Source of the DNA: Oerskovia enterophila
Lineage (GTDB): Bacteria; Actinomycetota; Actinomycetes; Actinomycetales; Cellulomonadaceae
Length of the DNA: 64,000 nt
Assembly (NCBI RefSeq): GCF_001692445.1
Contig: NZ_MAQA01000003.1
Span: 62,001 to 126,000 of the forward strand
Reading direction: 5' to 3'
In this document: positions 53,540-62,259 of the stretch, one piece after another
Layout: every line of letters begins with the position of its first letter
Position numbering within the stretch: the stretch's first letter is position 1
Translations under genes and position numbers: made by a program
Notes under the pieces: generated by a model
The model's database searches: none
Told to the model about the DNA's origin: nothing
What the model saw: the letters and a program-made list of their open reading frames with translations, nothing else

Positions 53540-54331
53540 TCAGAACTCGTCGCTGTCGCCCTCAGGGGTCTTCGCCAAGGCCTCAAACTCGTCGTCGTCG
53601 ATGCGTTGGGACGCGATCTGGAGCTCGACCTCCACCATGCTCGGCCCCTGCCCCGAGGCGAACTCGTTGGCGCGCACCAGCCATGCAAAGCCCGACACGG
53701 CCGGGTACGGATCGTCGAGCCCGGTGTACGAGCGGCGACGGTGAATCGCCCAGCGGATCGCATCAGCCCCGCACGACCAGACCGCTCTGCCACCGTCGCG
53801 ACCACCCTCGCGCGAGCGCGCGTACACGGCCTCAAGGGACTCGCGCGCTTTCGTGAACCCGTCGGCGGCGAACGCAACCAGGGCCGATGCGTCGTCCGAG
53901 AGCGGGCGCGAGAGCGCGGCCAGGCCGAGGTCGGTGGTCAGGTCGGCGGAGGCCGGCGCACCGACCAGGTCGACGGCGTCCAGCCACGTGCCGAACCTCT
54001 TGCCGGTGCGCGGGTTGATCGCACCCTGGCCGGTCAGGTCGGTGACCAGGTCACCGCGTCTCATCCGCCGCTTGCCCGGCACCGGGATGGACGCAGACAG
54101 GTTCCGCCAAGGGTCGCTGACCGGCAAGGTTCGCGTCATGTCAGAGACGACTCCGGCCACCCAGGTCGCAACCCAAGAAGCGTTATCCAGTGCAAGGTCG
54201 ACCATCGCTTTGTCGAGCTCGTTGCGCACACTCGTGGCGATCAGCGGCTCGCACTGAGTGACGATCCAGCCCGCAGCTTCGCTGCCTGAGTGGCGCCCTC
54301 CGGGCATCGTCGCTCGCTGGTCGTTCGGCAT
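53540..54331 (-). CDS. Soluble protein upstream of origin, unknown
   Basis: 263 residues. No strong ribosome site before ATG 54331. Helical N-terminal half (CEPLIATSVRNELDKAMVDLALDNASWVATWVAGVV), a GKRRMRRGD basic loop, and an acidic end (RIDDDEFEALAKTPEGDSDEF). Divergent from the ParA-like gene, with the promoter region between them. A replication or partition accessory role is possible from position only. Confidence 0.6.
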   Translation of the reverse strand: MPNDQRATMPGGRHSGSEAAGWIVTQCEPLIATSVRNELDKAMVDLALDNASWVATWVAGVVSDMTRTLPVSDPWRNLSASIPVPGKRRMRRGDLVTDLTGQGAINPRTGKRFGTWLDAVDLVGAPASADLTTDLGLAALSRPLSDDASALVAFAADGFTKARESLEAVYARSREGGRDGGRAVWSCGADAIRWAIHRRRSYTGLDDPYPAVSGFAWLVRANEFASGQGPSMVEVELQIASQRIDDDEFEALAKTPEGDSDEF

Positions 54332-54421
54332 GAATGATCAACTTTCGTCGGGTCGTGGTCCGATGGCTCTAGATGGTACGACCACCTGCAACACCTCGCT
54401 GATCCCTGCACACAAAATCGC

Positions 54422-54429
54422 CGCATAGG
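54422..54429 (+). promoter_or_regulatory. Class-1 start-proximal element CGCATAGG (parA-like)
   Basis: CCGCATAGGTGCGGGC then ATG 54437; 7-nt spacing. CCGCA/TGCGG pair as a 5-bp stem with TAGG in the loop, the clearest example. Confidence 0.6.
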
Positions 54430-54436
54430 TGCGGGC

Positions 54437-56089
54437 ATGGAACCTTCGCCCGTCGCACTCATCGGACTGCCAGGACTCGCTGGCGCCCTTCGCGCTGCCG
54501 GTGTCGAGGTGGTGGGAGGGACCTCAGCGTTCAAGGATGACGCGAACGCCGCTCGTTCGCTCATCGCCTCCGGCACCCAGCTCACCGTCCTGGCGGCAGA
54601 TCGAACCACTGTAGGCCTGAGGCCTTGGCTGGCAAAGGTCGCAGTGTCCTGCCCGACGTTCATCTTGCGGGTGGACGGCGGGGCCGGCCTGGAGATCGCC
54701 GGGGCCACCGACATCCCGCTGCCCTCCGCGTTCGCCGAGATCCTGGCGTACGCCGACCTGGAGATGGTCGACAACGAGCTCGGGTCCGCGATCGTGGACG
54801 GCGACGGCAATTGCGTCCTGGCCGAGACGAGTTCGCCTTCGCCCGCTGCGGCACCGGCCGCCGTCGAGCCTTCCGCTCCCGCCCCTTCCCCTGCACCCAG
54901 CCCCGCACCTGTGCCGGTCCCAGCTGCCGTTCGGGCCCCCGTCGAGCCTGGGCCGATCGCGCTCCCGGCCGCGGTCCCTGTCGCGGTGGCCGACTCGAAC
55001 CCGTGGGCGACCCCTCCCCCTGCCGCCCGAGCGCGCGAGGTCGAGGAGGACGAGAACGGGTGGGATCAGGAGCCTGCGACGCCGGTCCCCCAGCTCGCCT
55101 ACGTTCCCGCTGCGCCCGCACCTGCGCCCGCACTTGCACCGGTGCCGGCTCGGCCCGCGCCCGCTCCGATCGAGACCTTCGACGCGTCTGACTTCCTGGT
55201 CGCCGCATCCCCCGACACGACCGCGCGCGAGCGTCGGGCCCCGGCCCGCGGACTCGTCGTGCCGGTGGTCGCCGGCAAGGGAGGCGTCGGGAAGTCCTCG
55301 ATGTCGATCTCGATCGCGGACGCAGCGGCCACGACCGGTGGCCTGAGCGTGTGCCTGGTCGACGCGAACCGCGGCCAGGGCGACCTGTCGCGGTACCTGC
55401 GCATCCGTGGGGCGAGCGTGCCGACGATCTACGACGCAGCGGTCGGCGCCGCGTCCTACGACGACGTCATCCTCGGACCGGACTCGACCTCGCAGTTGCG
55501 ACCCCAGCTGCTGCCGGACCTGCCGTTCTCGGTGATCCTGGCCCCGCCGGACCACCTGGCCGACCCGGACGTCGTAACCACCGAGGTGTACCTGCGGGCG
55601 CTGGATGCTGCGCGCCGCCGGTTCGACGTGGTCGTGGTCGACACCCAGATCGTCGAGGCCTCAGACACCTCCGGGCTGATCGACGGCCTGGTGATCCCTT
55701 CGCTGGTCGACGGCGGGTGGGCTGTGGGCCTGACCGACCCGTCCACCCCCGGCGTGGAGAACCTGCGCCACCGGCTGACGGCGTTCCGCGCGGCCGGGGT
55801 GACCTCGGACCGGATGCTCGTGGTCCTCAACCGCGTCTCGCCGGACATGTCGATGGACGACGAGCGGTTCGGTCGCATGTACACCGGCCTGGGGTCCTAC
55901 CTCGGCCAGGTGGAGGAGACGATCCTGGTGAAGAACGCGATGAACGCCGGGGACTCCCCGTACAAGCTCGGGGCGCTGGCCCCGATGATCGACGCGATCT
56001 GCCGCCGGGTGACCGGGCGTCCTGAGTTCGACCCGGCCCGGCACGCCGAGCCGCGCAAGCGTCGAGGCCTGTTCGGGCGCCGCCGGTGA
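54437..56089 (+). CDS. ParA/MinD-type ATPase with N-terminal receiver-like domain (CpaE/TadZ-like)
   Basis: 550 residues. Residues 1-130 look like a degenerate receiver/small alpha-beta domain (VALIGLPGLAGALRAAGVEVVGG...ADRTTVGLRPWL). A Pro/Ala linker covers 135-260. The ATPase begins GLVVPVVAGKGGVGKSSMSISIA (deviant Walker A near 280), VCLVDANRGQGDLSRYLRI, FDVVVVDTQIVEASD and MLVVLNRVSP. The receiver-plus-MinD order is that of CpaE/TadZ rather than of classic ParA. No parB gene is visible. It may place the conjugation machinery or the plasmid. Confidence 0.82.
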   Translation: MEPSPVALIGLPGLAGALRAAGVEVVGGTSAFKDDANAARSLIASGTQLTVLAADRTTVGLRPWLAKVAVSCPTFILRVDGGAGLEIAGATDIPLPSAFAEILAYADLEMVDNELGSAIVDGDGNCVLAETSSPSPAAAPAAVEPSAPAPSPAPSPAPVPVPAAVRAPVEPGPIALPAAVPVAVADSNPWATPPPAARAREVEEDENGWDQEPATPVPQLAYVPAAPAPAPALAPVPARPAPAPIETFDASDFLVAASPDTTARERRAPARGLVVPVVAGKGGVGKSSMSISIADAAATTGGLSVCLVDANRGQGDLSRYLRIRGASVPTIYDAAVGAASYDDVILGPDSTSQLRPQLLPDLPFSVILAPPDHLADPDVVTTEVYLRALDAARRRFDVVVVDTQIVEASDTSGLIDGLVIPSLVDGGWAVGLTDPSTPGVENLRHRLTAFRAAGVTSDRMLVVLNRVSPDMSMDDERFGRMYTGLGSYLGQVEETILVKNAMNAGDSPYKLGALAPMIDAICRRVTGRPEFDPARHAEPRKRRGLFGRRR

Positions 56090-56101
56090 GCGGGGACGGC
56101 A

Positions 56102-56860
56102 ATGAGCAACCAGGGCGGCATCGACGACCTCTTCCCGTCGGCACCGCGCCCACCGAAGCGTCCTAAGCGCCGGGCACCCCAGGTCAAGCTGGTGCTGCAC
56201 ACCGAGGAGATCATGGGTGAGGAGAGCCCGGGCCCTTCGGCGTGGGTCGGCCCGATCCCGGGCGTGCGCTCGACGACGCCAGCACCGCGTCGTGGCCGCT
56301 CGCGAGTGCGTCGCGCGCTGCTGAGCTTGGCGCGCCGCTCCCCCGACACCGACCCTGCTGCGCCCGCTCCCGTCCCGGCCCCGCCTGCTCCTGCCTCGCT
56401 CGGTGAGGACCTGGCCGCGACCGTGCTGACCGAGGGCGAGGCGTGGGCGGCTTCGGCGCGCCCGCACTTCCCTGCGCCCGTGTTCACTCCTGTGCCGGTC
56501 GCCGACGTCCCAGCCCCTGGGCCTGACCTGGAGCGTGAGACCGGCCCGTTCGCCGCGGCCCGAGGCGACCTGGTCGCGGGCACGCTCGTGCGCCGCCTTG
56601 TGCCCGCGGTCGTGGCGGTGCTCGCGCTGGTCCTGGCCGCGTCGATGCTCGGGCTCGAACGCCCCGTGTGGATAGTGACGCTTGCCGCGCTGGCGCTGGG
56701 AGCCTTGGCGTGGCTGGCGCCTGCCTCGCCCCGAGGGTGGCTGCTGATAGCCGGCCTGACGGTCGCAGCCCTGGGTGTGCTGTGGGTTCCGGCCCTGGTA
56801 ATGCCGGTCCTGATCGTGGCCGCTGCGGTGCACGTCGTGGCCCGGGACGGGCGCGCGTAG
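56102..56860 (+). CDS. Membrane protein with long cytoplasmic N-terminus
   Basis: 252 residues, 12 bp after the ATPase stop, so cotranscribed. Residues 1-155 are Pro/Ala/Arg-rich and disordered; residues 160-248 contain four hydrophobic helices (LVPAVVAVLALVLAASMLGL, IVTLAALALGALAWLA, WLLIAGLTVAALGVLWV, LVMPVLIVAAAVHVVA). Likely membrane partner of the CpaE/ParA-like ATPase. Confidence 0.65.
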   Translation: MSNQGGIDDLFPSAPRPPKRPKRRAPQVKLVLHTEEIMGEESPGPSAWVGPIPGVRSTTPAPRRGRSRVRRALLSLARRSPDTDPAAPAPVPAPPAPASLGEDLAATVLTEGEAWAASARPHFPAPVFTPVPVADVPAPGPDLERETGPFAAARGDLVAGTLVRRLVPAVVAVLALVLAASMLGLERPVWIVTLAALALGALAWLAPASPRGWLLIAGLTVAALGVLWVPALVMPVLIVAAAVHVVARDGRA

Positions 56861-57036
56861 ACCTGAGCCCGATCTGGGTGCATAGGGGTGAGTGTGCGGT
56901 GTTATCGCGATCCTGACCCGCGAAGACACCATCTGTGGCCTGCATCACCCTCGAACCCGAGTGATGAGGATCACCTCCCCCCGTCTAGTTCATTGAGAGC
57001 TACCGGCTCCGACTGCCCGGAAGGTCAGTAGAGAAG

Positions 57037-58227
57037 ATGCCACGACCTCCTCGTCACGACTGGTCTGAAGCCACCTGTGCGCTGCTCCACGACATCGCCG
57101 TCGGGCATGCCGCGGCCAGTCTCCTCGCTGAGCCCTCAACCTCACGCCTGCGCGCCGCCCGAGCCGTCGTGGTCCTGCCCACCTGGACGTGGCGCCGCTC
57201 GCGCATCAACGTCGGGCGCAAGGACACCAGCCAGGTCGGCACCGAGCGCCTGGCCCTGCCGATCCCGGTGCGCTGGGAAGGTGGCCCCGTCCACCTCGTG
57301 CGCGACCCTCTCGACCTGTCCTGGTCCGCGGTCGGGCTCGGGCACACCATGACCGGCCACGCCCAGCTCGACGCGGATGCCTTCTCGATCAGCTTCGACC
57401 TCCAGGCTGACGGCGAGGCGCCCGGCGACACCGACACCGACGCCGACACCGGCGACGTCGACCTGACCGACTGCGACGTCCCGGCCCACGCCAGCGCCCC
57501 GCTGACCTCCCGGACCCGGTTCATCGCGGCCCTGCGCGCCCTGGTCGAGACCGGTCACCTCTCCACGTGGCTGCTGCGCCAGCGCCTGACCCCGATCGCA
57601 CGCCGCGCCCTGGAGAAGGCGAACTACGCCGTCGCCCGCGAGGTGTGGGGCGAGGGCGGACCAGCGACCATGCTCGACCAGGAGCAGATCGAGCACCTGA
57701 CGACGGTCATGACCCTCGGCGAGTCCCAGGACAGCGAACGCGTCACCCCGACCGGCGTCACGAAGTCCGCGGCGGCGCGCAACCCGCTGGACCGGATCAT
57801 CGAACGCCTGCTGGTGACGAGCAACTTCACGCGCGTGGACATGCACCGCTACCTCAGCCGCGCGATCCGCGTCGAGGCCGAGACCCTCGTCCGCCAGTCC
57901 GTCGGCGACCCGCACATCGGGCGCAAGGTCCGGGCCCTGGCCGCGACCAAGGCGTACCCGGACCTGGCCACGCTGATCGCGGACTACAACGCCCTGTATC
58001 CCACCGACCACCTCTCGGTGCGCCGGGCCACGGCCGCCCTGATGGTCACCACGACCCTGGACACCCGCAGCGTCTCCTTCATCGGGCGCGACGGGTACGA
58101 GCACGACCACCGCGATCCGAACGCCGAGTTCGAGGACTGGCTGTGCGAAGCCCTGTCCCCCGAGCTCGCGGACGGCGGGTCGATCGACTGGGACGTGGAG
58201 CCCTGGATGCTGGAGGTCTCCGCGTGA
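57037..58227 (+). CDS. Soluble protein of the regulatory operon, unknown
   Basis: 396 residues. N-terminal beta-rich part (RAVVVLPTWTWRRSRINVGRKD), acidic Asp/Thr stretch near 135, and a helical C-terminal half (LDRIIERLLVTSNFTRVDMHRYLSRAIRVEAETLVRQ). Its TGA overlaps the GTG start of the mIHF-like gene. First gene of a four- or five-gene operon. Confidence 0.65.
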   Translation: MPRPPRHDWSEATCALLHDIAVGHAAASLLAEPSTSRLRAARAVVVLPTWTWRRSRINVGRKDTSQVGTERLALPIPVRWEGGPVHLVRDPLDLSWSAVGLGHTMTGHAQLDADAFSISFDLQADGEAPGDTDTDADTGDVDLTDCDVPAHASAPLTSRTRFIAALRALVETGHLSTWLLRQRLTPIARRALEKANYAVAREVWGEGGPATMLDQEQIEHLTTVMTLGESQDSERVTPTGVTKSAAARNPLDRIIERLLVTSNFTRVDMHRYLSRAIRVEAETLVRQSVGDPHIGRKVRALAATKAYPDLATLIADYNALYPTDHLSVRRATAALMVTTTLDTRSVSFIGRDGYEHDHRDPNAEFEDWLCEALSPELADGGSIDWDVEPWMLEVSA

Positions 58228-58748
58228 GCCCCCAAGCCCTGACCCGCACCCCCGTGCCCTCCCGGACGCACGCCAACGCCGCCCTGGCCACGGCCCGGCG
58301 CACCCGCGCCCAGTGGCTGCTCGCCGTCACCGCCGGACAGGTCACTCCCACCGAGGTCATCGCTCAGGCAGCGACCGCCCCTGGGCGCCCGCTGCTCGCC
58401 CTGACGCTGCGCCAGCTCGTCATCGCCCAGCCCGGTTGGGGCGTCCGCCGCACCGAGGCCGCGCTGGCCAAGCTCGCGTCCTTCTCCCAGGCCACAACCA
58501 CGCGCCGGATGAACATCTCCTGGCTGCTGGACCCCCGGTGCGCCGGGTCCAGGTACATCGCCTGGTGCGACGTCATGCACACCAGGCGCGACCGGGCCCC
58601 GTGGCCCGGCTTCCCCTTCACGGCGGGTCCCGCGATCACCGCGCACCCGACCGTCGCGTCCCTCATGGGCGCCACCACGACCAGCACGAGCGACGCCGAC
58701 CAGATCAACGCAGACCAGATCAGCACGCATCAGCAGGGGACGAACTGA
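58224..58748 (+). CDS. mIHF-like nucleoid/integration host factor
   Basis: 174 residues from GTG 58224 (GTGA overlap). The middle matches actinobacterial IHF: RTRAQWLLAVTAGQVTPTEVIAQAA, ALTLRQLVIAQPGWGVRRTEAALAKL (in place of LPGVGKVRA), then TTTRRMNISWLLD as the H2TH-like end. mIHF binds DNA non-specifically and supports recombination and replication. Divergent sequence suggests an element-specific form. Confidence 0.7.
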   Translation: MSPQALTRTPVPSRTHANAALATARRTRAQWLLAVTAGQVTPTEVIAQAATAPGRPLLALTLRQLVIAQPGWGVRRTEAALAKLASFSQATTTRRMNISWLLDPRCAGSRYIAWCDVMHTRRDRAPWPGFPFTAGPAITAHPTVASLMGATTTSTSDADQINADQISTHQQGTN

Positions 58749-58750
58749 CT

Positions 58751-59596
58751 ATGAGGACCACCCTCGACGACCTGTACGACATCGCTGCGATCGGCGACGA
58801 GGACGCAAGGCGCATCGCCGCCGGGGTGTTCATCGCCGAACGCATGGCGCTCTACCGCCGCATCGCCCGGCCACTGTGCCGGCGCTACGGCCTGAGCGTG
58901 GACAACCACCTGGACGACATGGCCTCGGTGGTCTGCGAGGTCGCGATCAAGATGGTCGAGCAGCTCACGAGCGACGTCGAGTCCCTGGACAAGGTCCGCA
59001 ACTTCGAGGCCCTGCTGCACGTCTCGTGCGCGGACCGCGCCCGGTCCTACGCCCACTCCGAGCTGGGTCGTGCACCGGTCTCGGGCATGCAGTCGGTGAT
59101 GCGCCGCCGCGTCACCCTCGAACGCACCCGCGACCAGCTGCGCGCCAACCAGCACCGCGAGCCCACGGACGCCGAGACGGTCGAGGCCCACAACGAGCAG
59201 GTCAGCCTGACCCGCAAGGACGCCGCCTACCAGGGGGCGCTTGCCACCGCCGCGGACCTCGGCGAGGTCGGCGCGCTGAACATCGACAACCACGACCGGG
59301 TCGTGGACGAGCCGGACTTCATCCTGCACCCCACCGAGGGACGTGAGCTCGTCAAGACGATCCTGGACGCGGCCGGCACCAGTGGTGACCCGGTCGTCGC
59401 AGCGGTCGCCGACGCGTGGGCCGGGAGCTACTACTCCCAGGAGGAGGGACAGCTCGCGACCACCGCGCAGATCTCCCAGGCCCTCGACCTGCCCGAGCGC
59501 CGGGTGCGCCGAGTCCTGGTGCAGGTGCGCGGCATGGGGATCGAGATCCTCGAACGCCGGTTCGGGATCACCGCCGACCAGGCCGCTGCCTCCTGA
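58751..59596 (+). CDS. Divergent sigma-70-like factor
   Basis: 281 residues. Residues 45-105 resemble sigma region 2 (YGLSVDNHLDDMASVVCEVAIKMVEQL then FEALLHVSCADRARSYAHSEL). Residues 115-160 look like region 3 (RRRVTLERTRDQLRANQHREPTDAETVEAH). The C-terminus (TTAQISQALDLPERRVRRVLVQVRGMGIEIL, about 235-265) reads as a region-4-type helix-turn-helix. This is the most complete of three sigma-like proteins in the window and the best candidate to read the class-1 element. Needs a profile search. Confidence 0.55.
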   Translation: MRTTLDDLYDIAAIGDEDARRIAAGVFIAERMALYRRIARPLCRRYGLSVDNHLDDMASVVCEVAIKMVEQLTSDVESLDKVRNFEALLHVSCADRARSYAHSELGRAPVSGMQSVMRRRVTLERTRDQLRANQHREPTDAETVEAHNEQVSLTRKDAAYQGALATAADLGEVGALNIDNHDRVVDEPDFILHPTEGRELVKTILDAAGTSGDPVVAAVADAWAGSYYSQEEGQLATTAQISQALDLPERRVRRVLVQVRGMGIEILERRFGITADQAAAS

Positions 59597-59676
59597 GCGA
59601 CTGAGCCCCGTTCGGGCCGTTCCTGCCCCCGCGCCCCACGTCCCGGTCATCAACCGGCGAGGCGAGCAGCAAGGCA

Positions 59677-60105
59677 ATGAACCCGAACACCACCCTGTGG
59701 CCGCAGATCACCGCGATGGTCGCCCACGCTGACCGCGACGCCCAGGACGAGCACGGCCACGGGTACGCCCTCGGGCTACGCAACGCCCTGTCCGCCCTCA
59801 AGCCCTACCCGATGTCCGTGCCCGTCGTCGTGCGAGCTATGGACGTCTTCCGTCTCGCCGAGACCCTCACCCGCACCCTGGCCACGCGCACCCCGCGCGA
59901 GACCGGCATGCGCGAAGGGCTCGCCGCGGCACTGTCCGTGGCCGTCACCGGCTCCCACGACCCTGCGTGGGCCCGCGCCGTCCTGACCGGGCTCGACGAC
60001 AAGACCCTGCCCGGGACCGGCGGGCTCGCGGCCCTGGTCCACTTCGAGGTCGGCCCGCATAAGAATCCGGTGACCACCGCCCCCACCGAAGGAGCAGCAG
60101 CGTGA
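59677..60105 (+). CDS. Small helical protein, unknown
   Basis: 142 residues. Helical and Ala/Leu-rich (LRNALSALKPYPMSVPVVVRAMDVFRLAETLTRTLA; REGLAAALSVAVTGS). Its TGA overlaps a GTG for the next frame, which is broken. No family recognised. Confidence 0.6.
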   Translation: MNPNTTLWPQITAMVAHADRDAQDEHGHGYALGLRNALSALKPYPMSVPVVVRAMDVFRLAETLTRTLATRTPRETGMREGLAAALSVAVTGSHDPAWARAVLTGLDDKTLPGTGGLAALVHFEVGPHKNPVTTAPTEGAAA

Positions 60106-60312
60106 ACCCCGACCGCGACGACGACCACGATCAACCGGCTCACCCCAGGCCAGCGGGTGCGCCTGGAGTCCCCGACGAAGTCCGCACTGTCCTGGTGGGC
60201 GGCGCGCGCCGCGAACGAGCGCTACGCCATCCTGACGCGTCAGACCACGTTCCGCCCCGAGGGTGAGCTCCACTACACGATCCTCGACCAGTCGAAAGTG
60301 TGCGCGGTCCCT
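60102..60312 (+). pseudogene. Frameshifted and truncated small gene at element boundary
   Basis: GTG 60102 is in the wrong frame for the clear coding segment TINRLTPGQRVRLESPTKSA...NERYAILTRQTTFRPEGELHYTILDQ; removing one C from the CCCC run at about 60107 joins them (MNPTATTTTINRL). The segment is like a small protein common on actinobacterial phages and plasmids. After about 60300 the similarity stops where the IclR gene's 3' end begins. Probable right edge of the element. Confidence 0.55.
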
Positions 60313-60324
60313 GCGGCCGGCCGT

Positions 60325-61041
60325 TCAAGCGGCCGAGTCGGCCGCCGATTTCTCCGAGGTGGCCGAGAGAGCCAGGCGGGCGAGCCCTGCGATCTCGACG
60401 AGTCGATCCTCCCCCAGCCGGCTCGTCGGCCCGGCCACCCCGACCGCGGCTCCTCGGCCCAAGGGGATCGCGACGCACGAGACGCCGGGATGGAAGCGGT
60501 CGAGGTCCAGCGCGTACCCGGCCTCTCGGGCGCGGACGACGTCGGCCTCGTGGAGCGGCCAGGCGTCTCGCTGGGCCGAGCGGACCCTCCCGGCCAGCTC
60601 GGGGCTCGCGGCCAGAAGCGCGTGCCCGATCGCCGTGCCGAGCAGAGGCTCGCGCTCGCCGGCCAGCACCGTCAGCCGCAGGGGCTCGGGCGACTGCACG
60701 GCGTCGACGCACAGGTAGTCGGTGCCCGACGCGAAGGCGAGGTACGTCGTCTCCCCCGTGGTGCGGCTCAGGTCCTCCATGATCGGGCGCACCCGGACCC
60801 GCAGCGCTTGCTCAGCCTCGGCACGAGGCCCGACGAGCGACGCGATCTTGTCCGTGACCCGGTACGCCGAACCCCGGGACAGCTGCGTGATGTACCCGAG
60901 CTCCTCGAGCGTCGCGAGGAGGTTGTGCGCCGTGCTGCGGTTGAGCCCCACCTCCTCGGCGACCTCGCTCAGCCGCACCCCGCCAGGGCGCACCGCGACG
61001 CGTTCGAGCAGCACGAATGCCCTCTGGACCGACTGGATCAT
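60325..61041 (-). CDS. IclR-family regulator
   Basis: 238 residues from ATG 61041, GAGGGG upstream. N-terminal winged helix (VLLERVAVRPGGVRLSEVAEEVGLNRSTAHNLLATLEELGYI) and C-terminal IclR effector domain (TTGETTYLAFASGTDYLCVD, REPLLGTAIGHALLA, GVSCVAIPLG). Divergent from the GlcG-like/hydrolase pair it probably controls; the intergenic region has related half-sites TGTTGAACAAACA and TGATTGTTTGACA. Confidence 0.92.
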   Translation of the reverse strand: MIQSVQRAFVLLERVAVRPGGVRLSEVAEEVGLNRSTAHNLLATLEELGYITQLSRGSAYRVTDKIASLVGPRAEAEQALRVRVRPIMEDLSRTTGETTYLAFASGTDYLCVDAVQSPEPLRLTVLAGEREPLLGTAIGHALLAASPELAGRVRSAQRDAWPLHEADVVRAREAGYALDLDRFHPGVSCVAIPLGRGAAVGVAGPTSRLGEDRLVEIAGLARLALSATSEKSAADSAA

Positions 61042-61059
61042 GCCCTCATCCCCTCAGGA

Positions 61060-61110
61060 TTCCACAATGTTGAACAAACACCCTTCCGGACCGCTGATTG
61101 TTTGACACTA
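61060..61110. promoter_or_regulatory. Candidate IclR operator
   Basis: Imperfect inverted repeat TTGAACAAACA ... TGATTGTTTGACA in the AT-rich gap between divergent genes. Confidence 0.4.
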
Positions 61111-61186
61111 CCAACTCGAGGCTCGGACAGTTGCTCCCGGAAGGCAAGCTCGGCCCCTCGAGCGCCTCACGAACTAGGAGGAACGC

Positions 61187-61576
61187 ATGGAGCAGGACCG
61201 CGCCCAGAGGGCCATCACCACCGTCCGGACCGCAGCCCACGAGCAGGGGCTCACCGTCTCGATCGCCATCGTCGACCTCGCCGGCCTCCTCGTCGCCTTC
61301 CACCGCATGGACGGCGGCCTGGCCGGCCCGGTCGACGTCGCCCAGAAGAAGGCCCGCACGGCGGCGCTGTTCGGCATGGACAGCATCGACTTCGGCCAGG
61401 TCGCCCGACCCGGCGGCGACATCTACTCGATCGAGCACACCAACGGCGGCCTGATCTCGTTCGGTGGCGGCATTCTCCTGCGCGACCGCGAGACCATCGT
61501 CGGGGCGATCGGCGTCGCGGGCGCCACCGTCGACACCGACCAGCAGCTCGCCGCCCTCGGCGCCGGCGCCTACTGA
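61187..61576 (+). CDS. GlcG/HbpS-family protein
   Basis: 129 residues, strong AGGAGG before ATG 61187. Pattern of the GlcG/HbpS fold: VSIAIVDLAGLLVAFHRMDG, VDVAQKKARTAALFGM, GGLISFGGGILLRD, IVGAIGVAGATVDTDQQLAALG. The family binds small ligands or haem and often accompanies catabolic genes; ligand unknown. In operon with the hydrolase-like gene 44 bp downstream. Confidence 0.9.
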   Translation: MEQDRAQRAITTVRTAAHEQGLTVSIAIVDLAGLLVAFHRMDGGLAGPVDVAQKKARTAALFGMDSIDFGQVARPGGDIYSIEHTNGGLISFGGGILLRDRETIVGAIGVAGATVDTDQQLAALGAGAY

Positions 61577-61620
61577 CACCCGTCCCGCGCATCCCCCGCC
61601 CCTCGACACAAGGAACCGCC

Positions 61621-62259
61621 ATGACTCTGACCCTCGACCCCACCCGCACCGCCGTCCTGGTCGTCGACCTGCAGAACGACAACCTCGCCGACGACGGAGC
61701 CGCCGCCGGCACCGAGATGATCACGCACGCACGACAGGTCGGCGTCATCGAGAACGCAGCCCGCGTCGCTGCCGCCGCTCGCGCCGCCGGGGCGCCCGTC
61801 ATCCACGTGCACTTCGTCATCGACGTGCACGCGGGAGGCGCTGGCCGGAACATCCCGCTCTTCGACGAGATCACGTCGACGCCGACCGTCGTGCGGGGGA
61901 CCTACGGTGCCGCGCCGTTCCCGAGCGCAGAACCCCAGGAGGGCGACCTCGTGATCGACCGCGCGCGCATGAGCGCGTTCCAGGGCACGGCCCTGGACAC
62001 GATCCTGCGCACGCTCGGGATCACGCACGTGGTCCTCACCGGCGTGCACACCAACCATGCCGTCAACACCACGGCCCGCGTCGCCGCGGACCTCGGGTAC
62101 ACCCCGGTCCTCGTCAGCGACGCCACGGCGTCCACGACGGCCGAGGCCCACGCAGGAGACCTGCGCTACGGCTTCGCGGACATCGCCACGATCCATGACA
62201 CCGCCTCTGTGGTCGAGGCTCTCACCGCCCACCCGGCCTGGCCACTTCCCACCATCTAG
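61621..62259 (+). CDS. Isochorismatase-fold protein without catalytic Cys
   Basis: 212 residues. Fold pattern is clear (TAVLVVDLQND with Asp16, SAFQGTALDTILRTLGITHVVLTGV, TTARVAADLGYTPVLVSDAT). The usual Lys is Arg114 (IDRARMSAF) and the nucleophile position is Ala147 (HTNHAVNTTA instead of a Cys-Val). With the D-K-C triad reduced to D-R-A, the normal cysteine-hydrolase mechanism is not available; it may bind a ligand or use another mechanism. Ends near 62259, before a strong inverted repeat. Confidence 0.82.
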   Translation: MTLTLDPTRTAVLVVDLQNDNLADDGAAAGTEMITHARQVGVIENAARVAAAARAAGAPVIHVHFVIDVHAGGAGRNIPLFDEITSTPTVVRGTYGAAPFPSAEPQEGDLVIDRARMSAFQGTALDTILRTLGITHVVLTGVHTNHAVNTTARVAADLGYTPVLVSDATASTTAEAHAGDLRYGFADIATIHDTASVVEALTAHPAWPLPTI

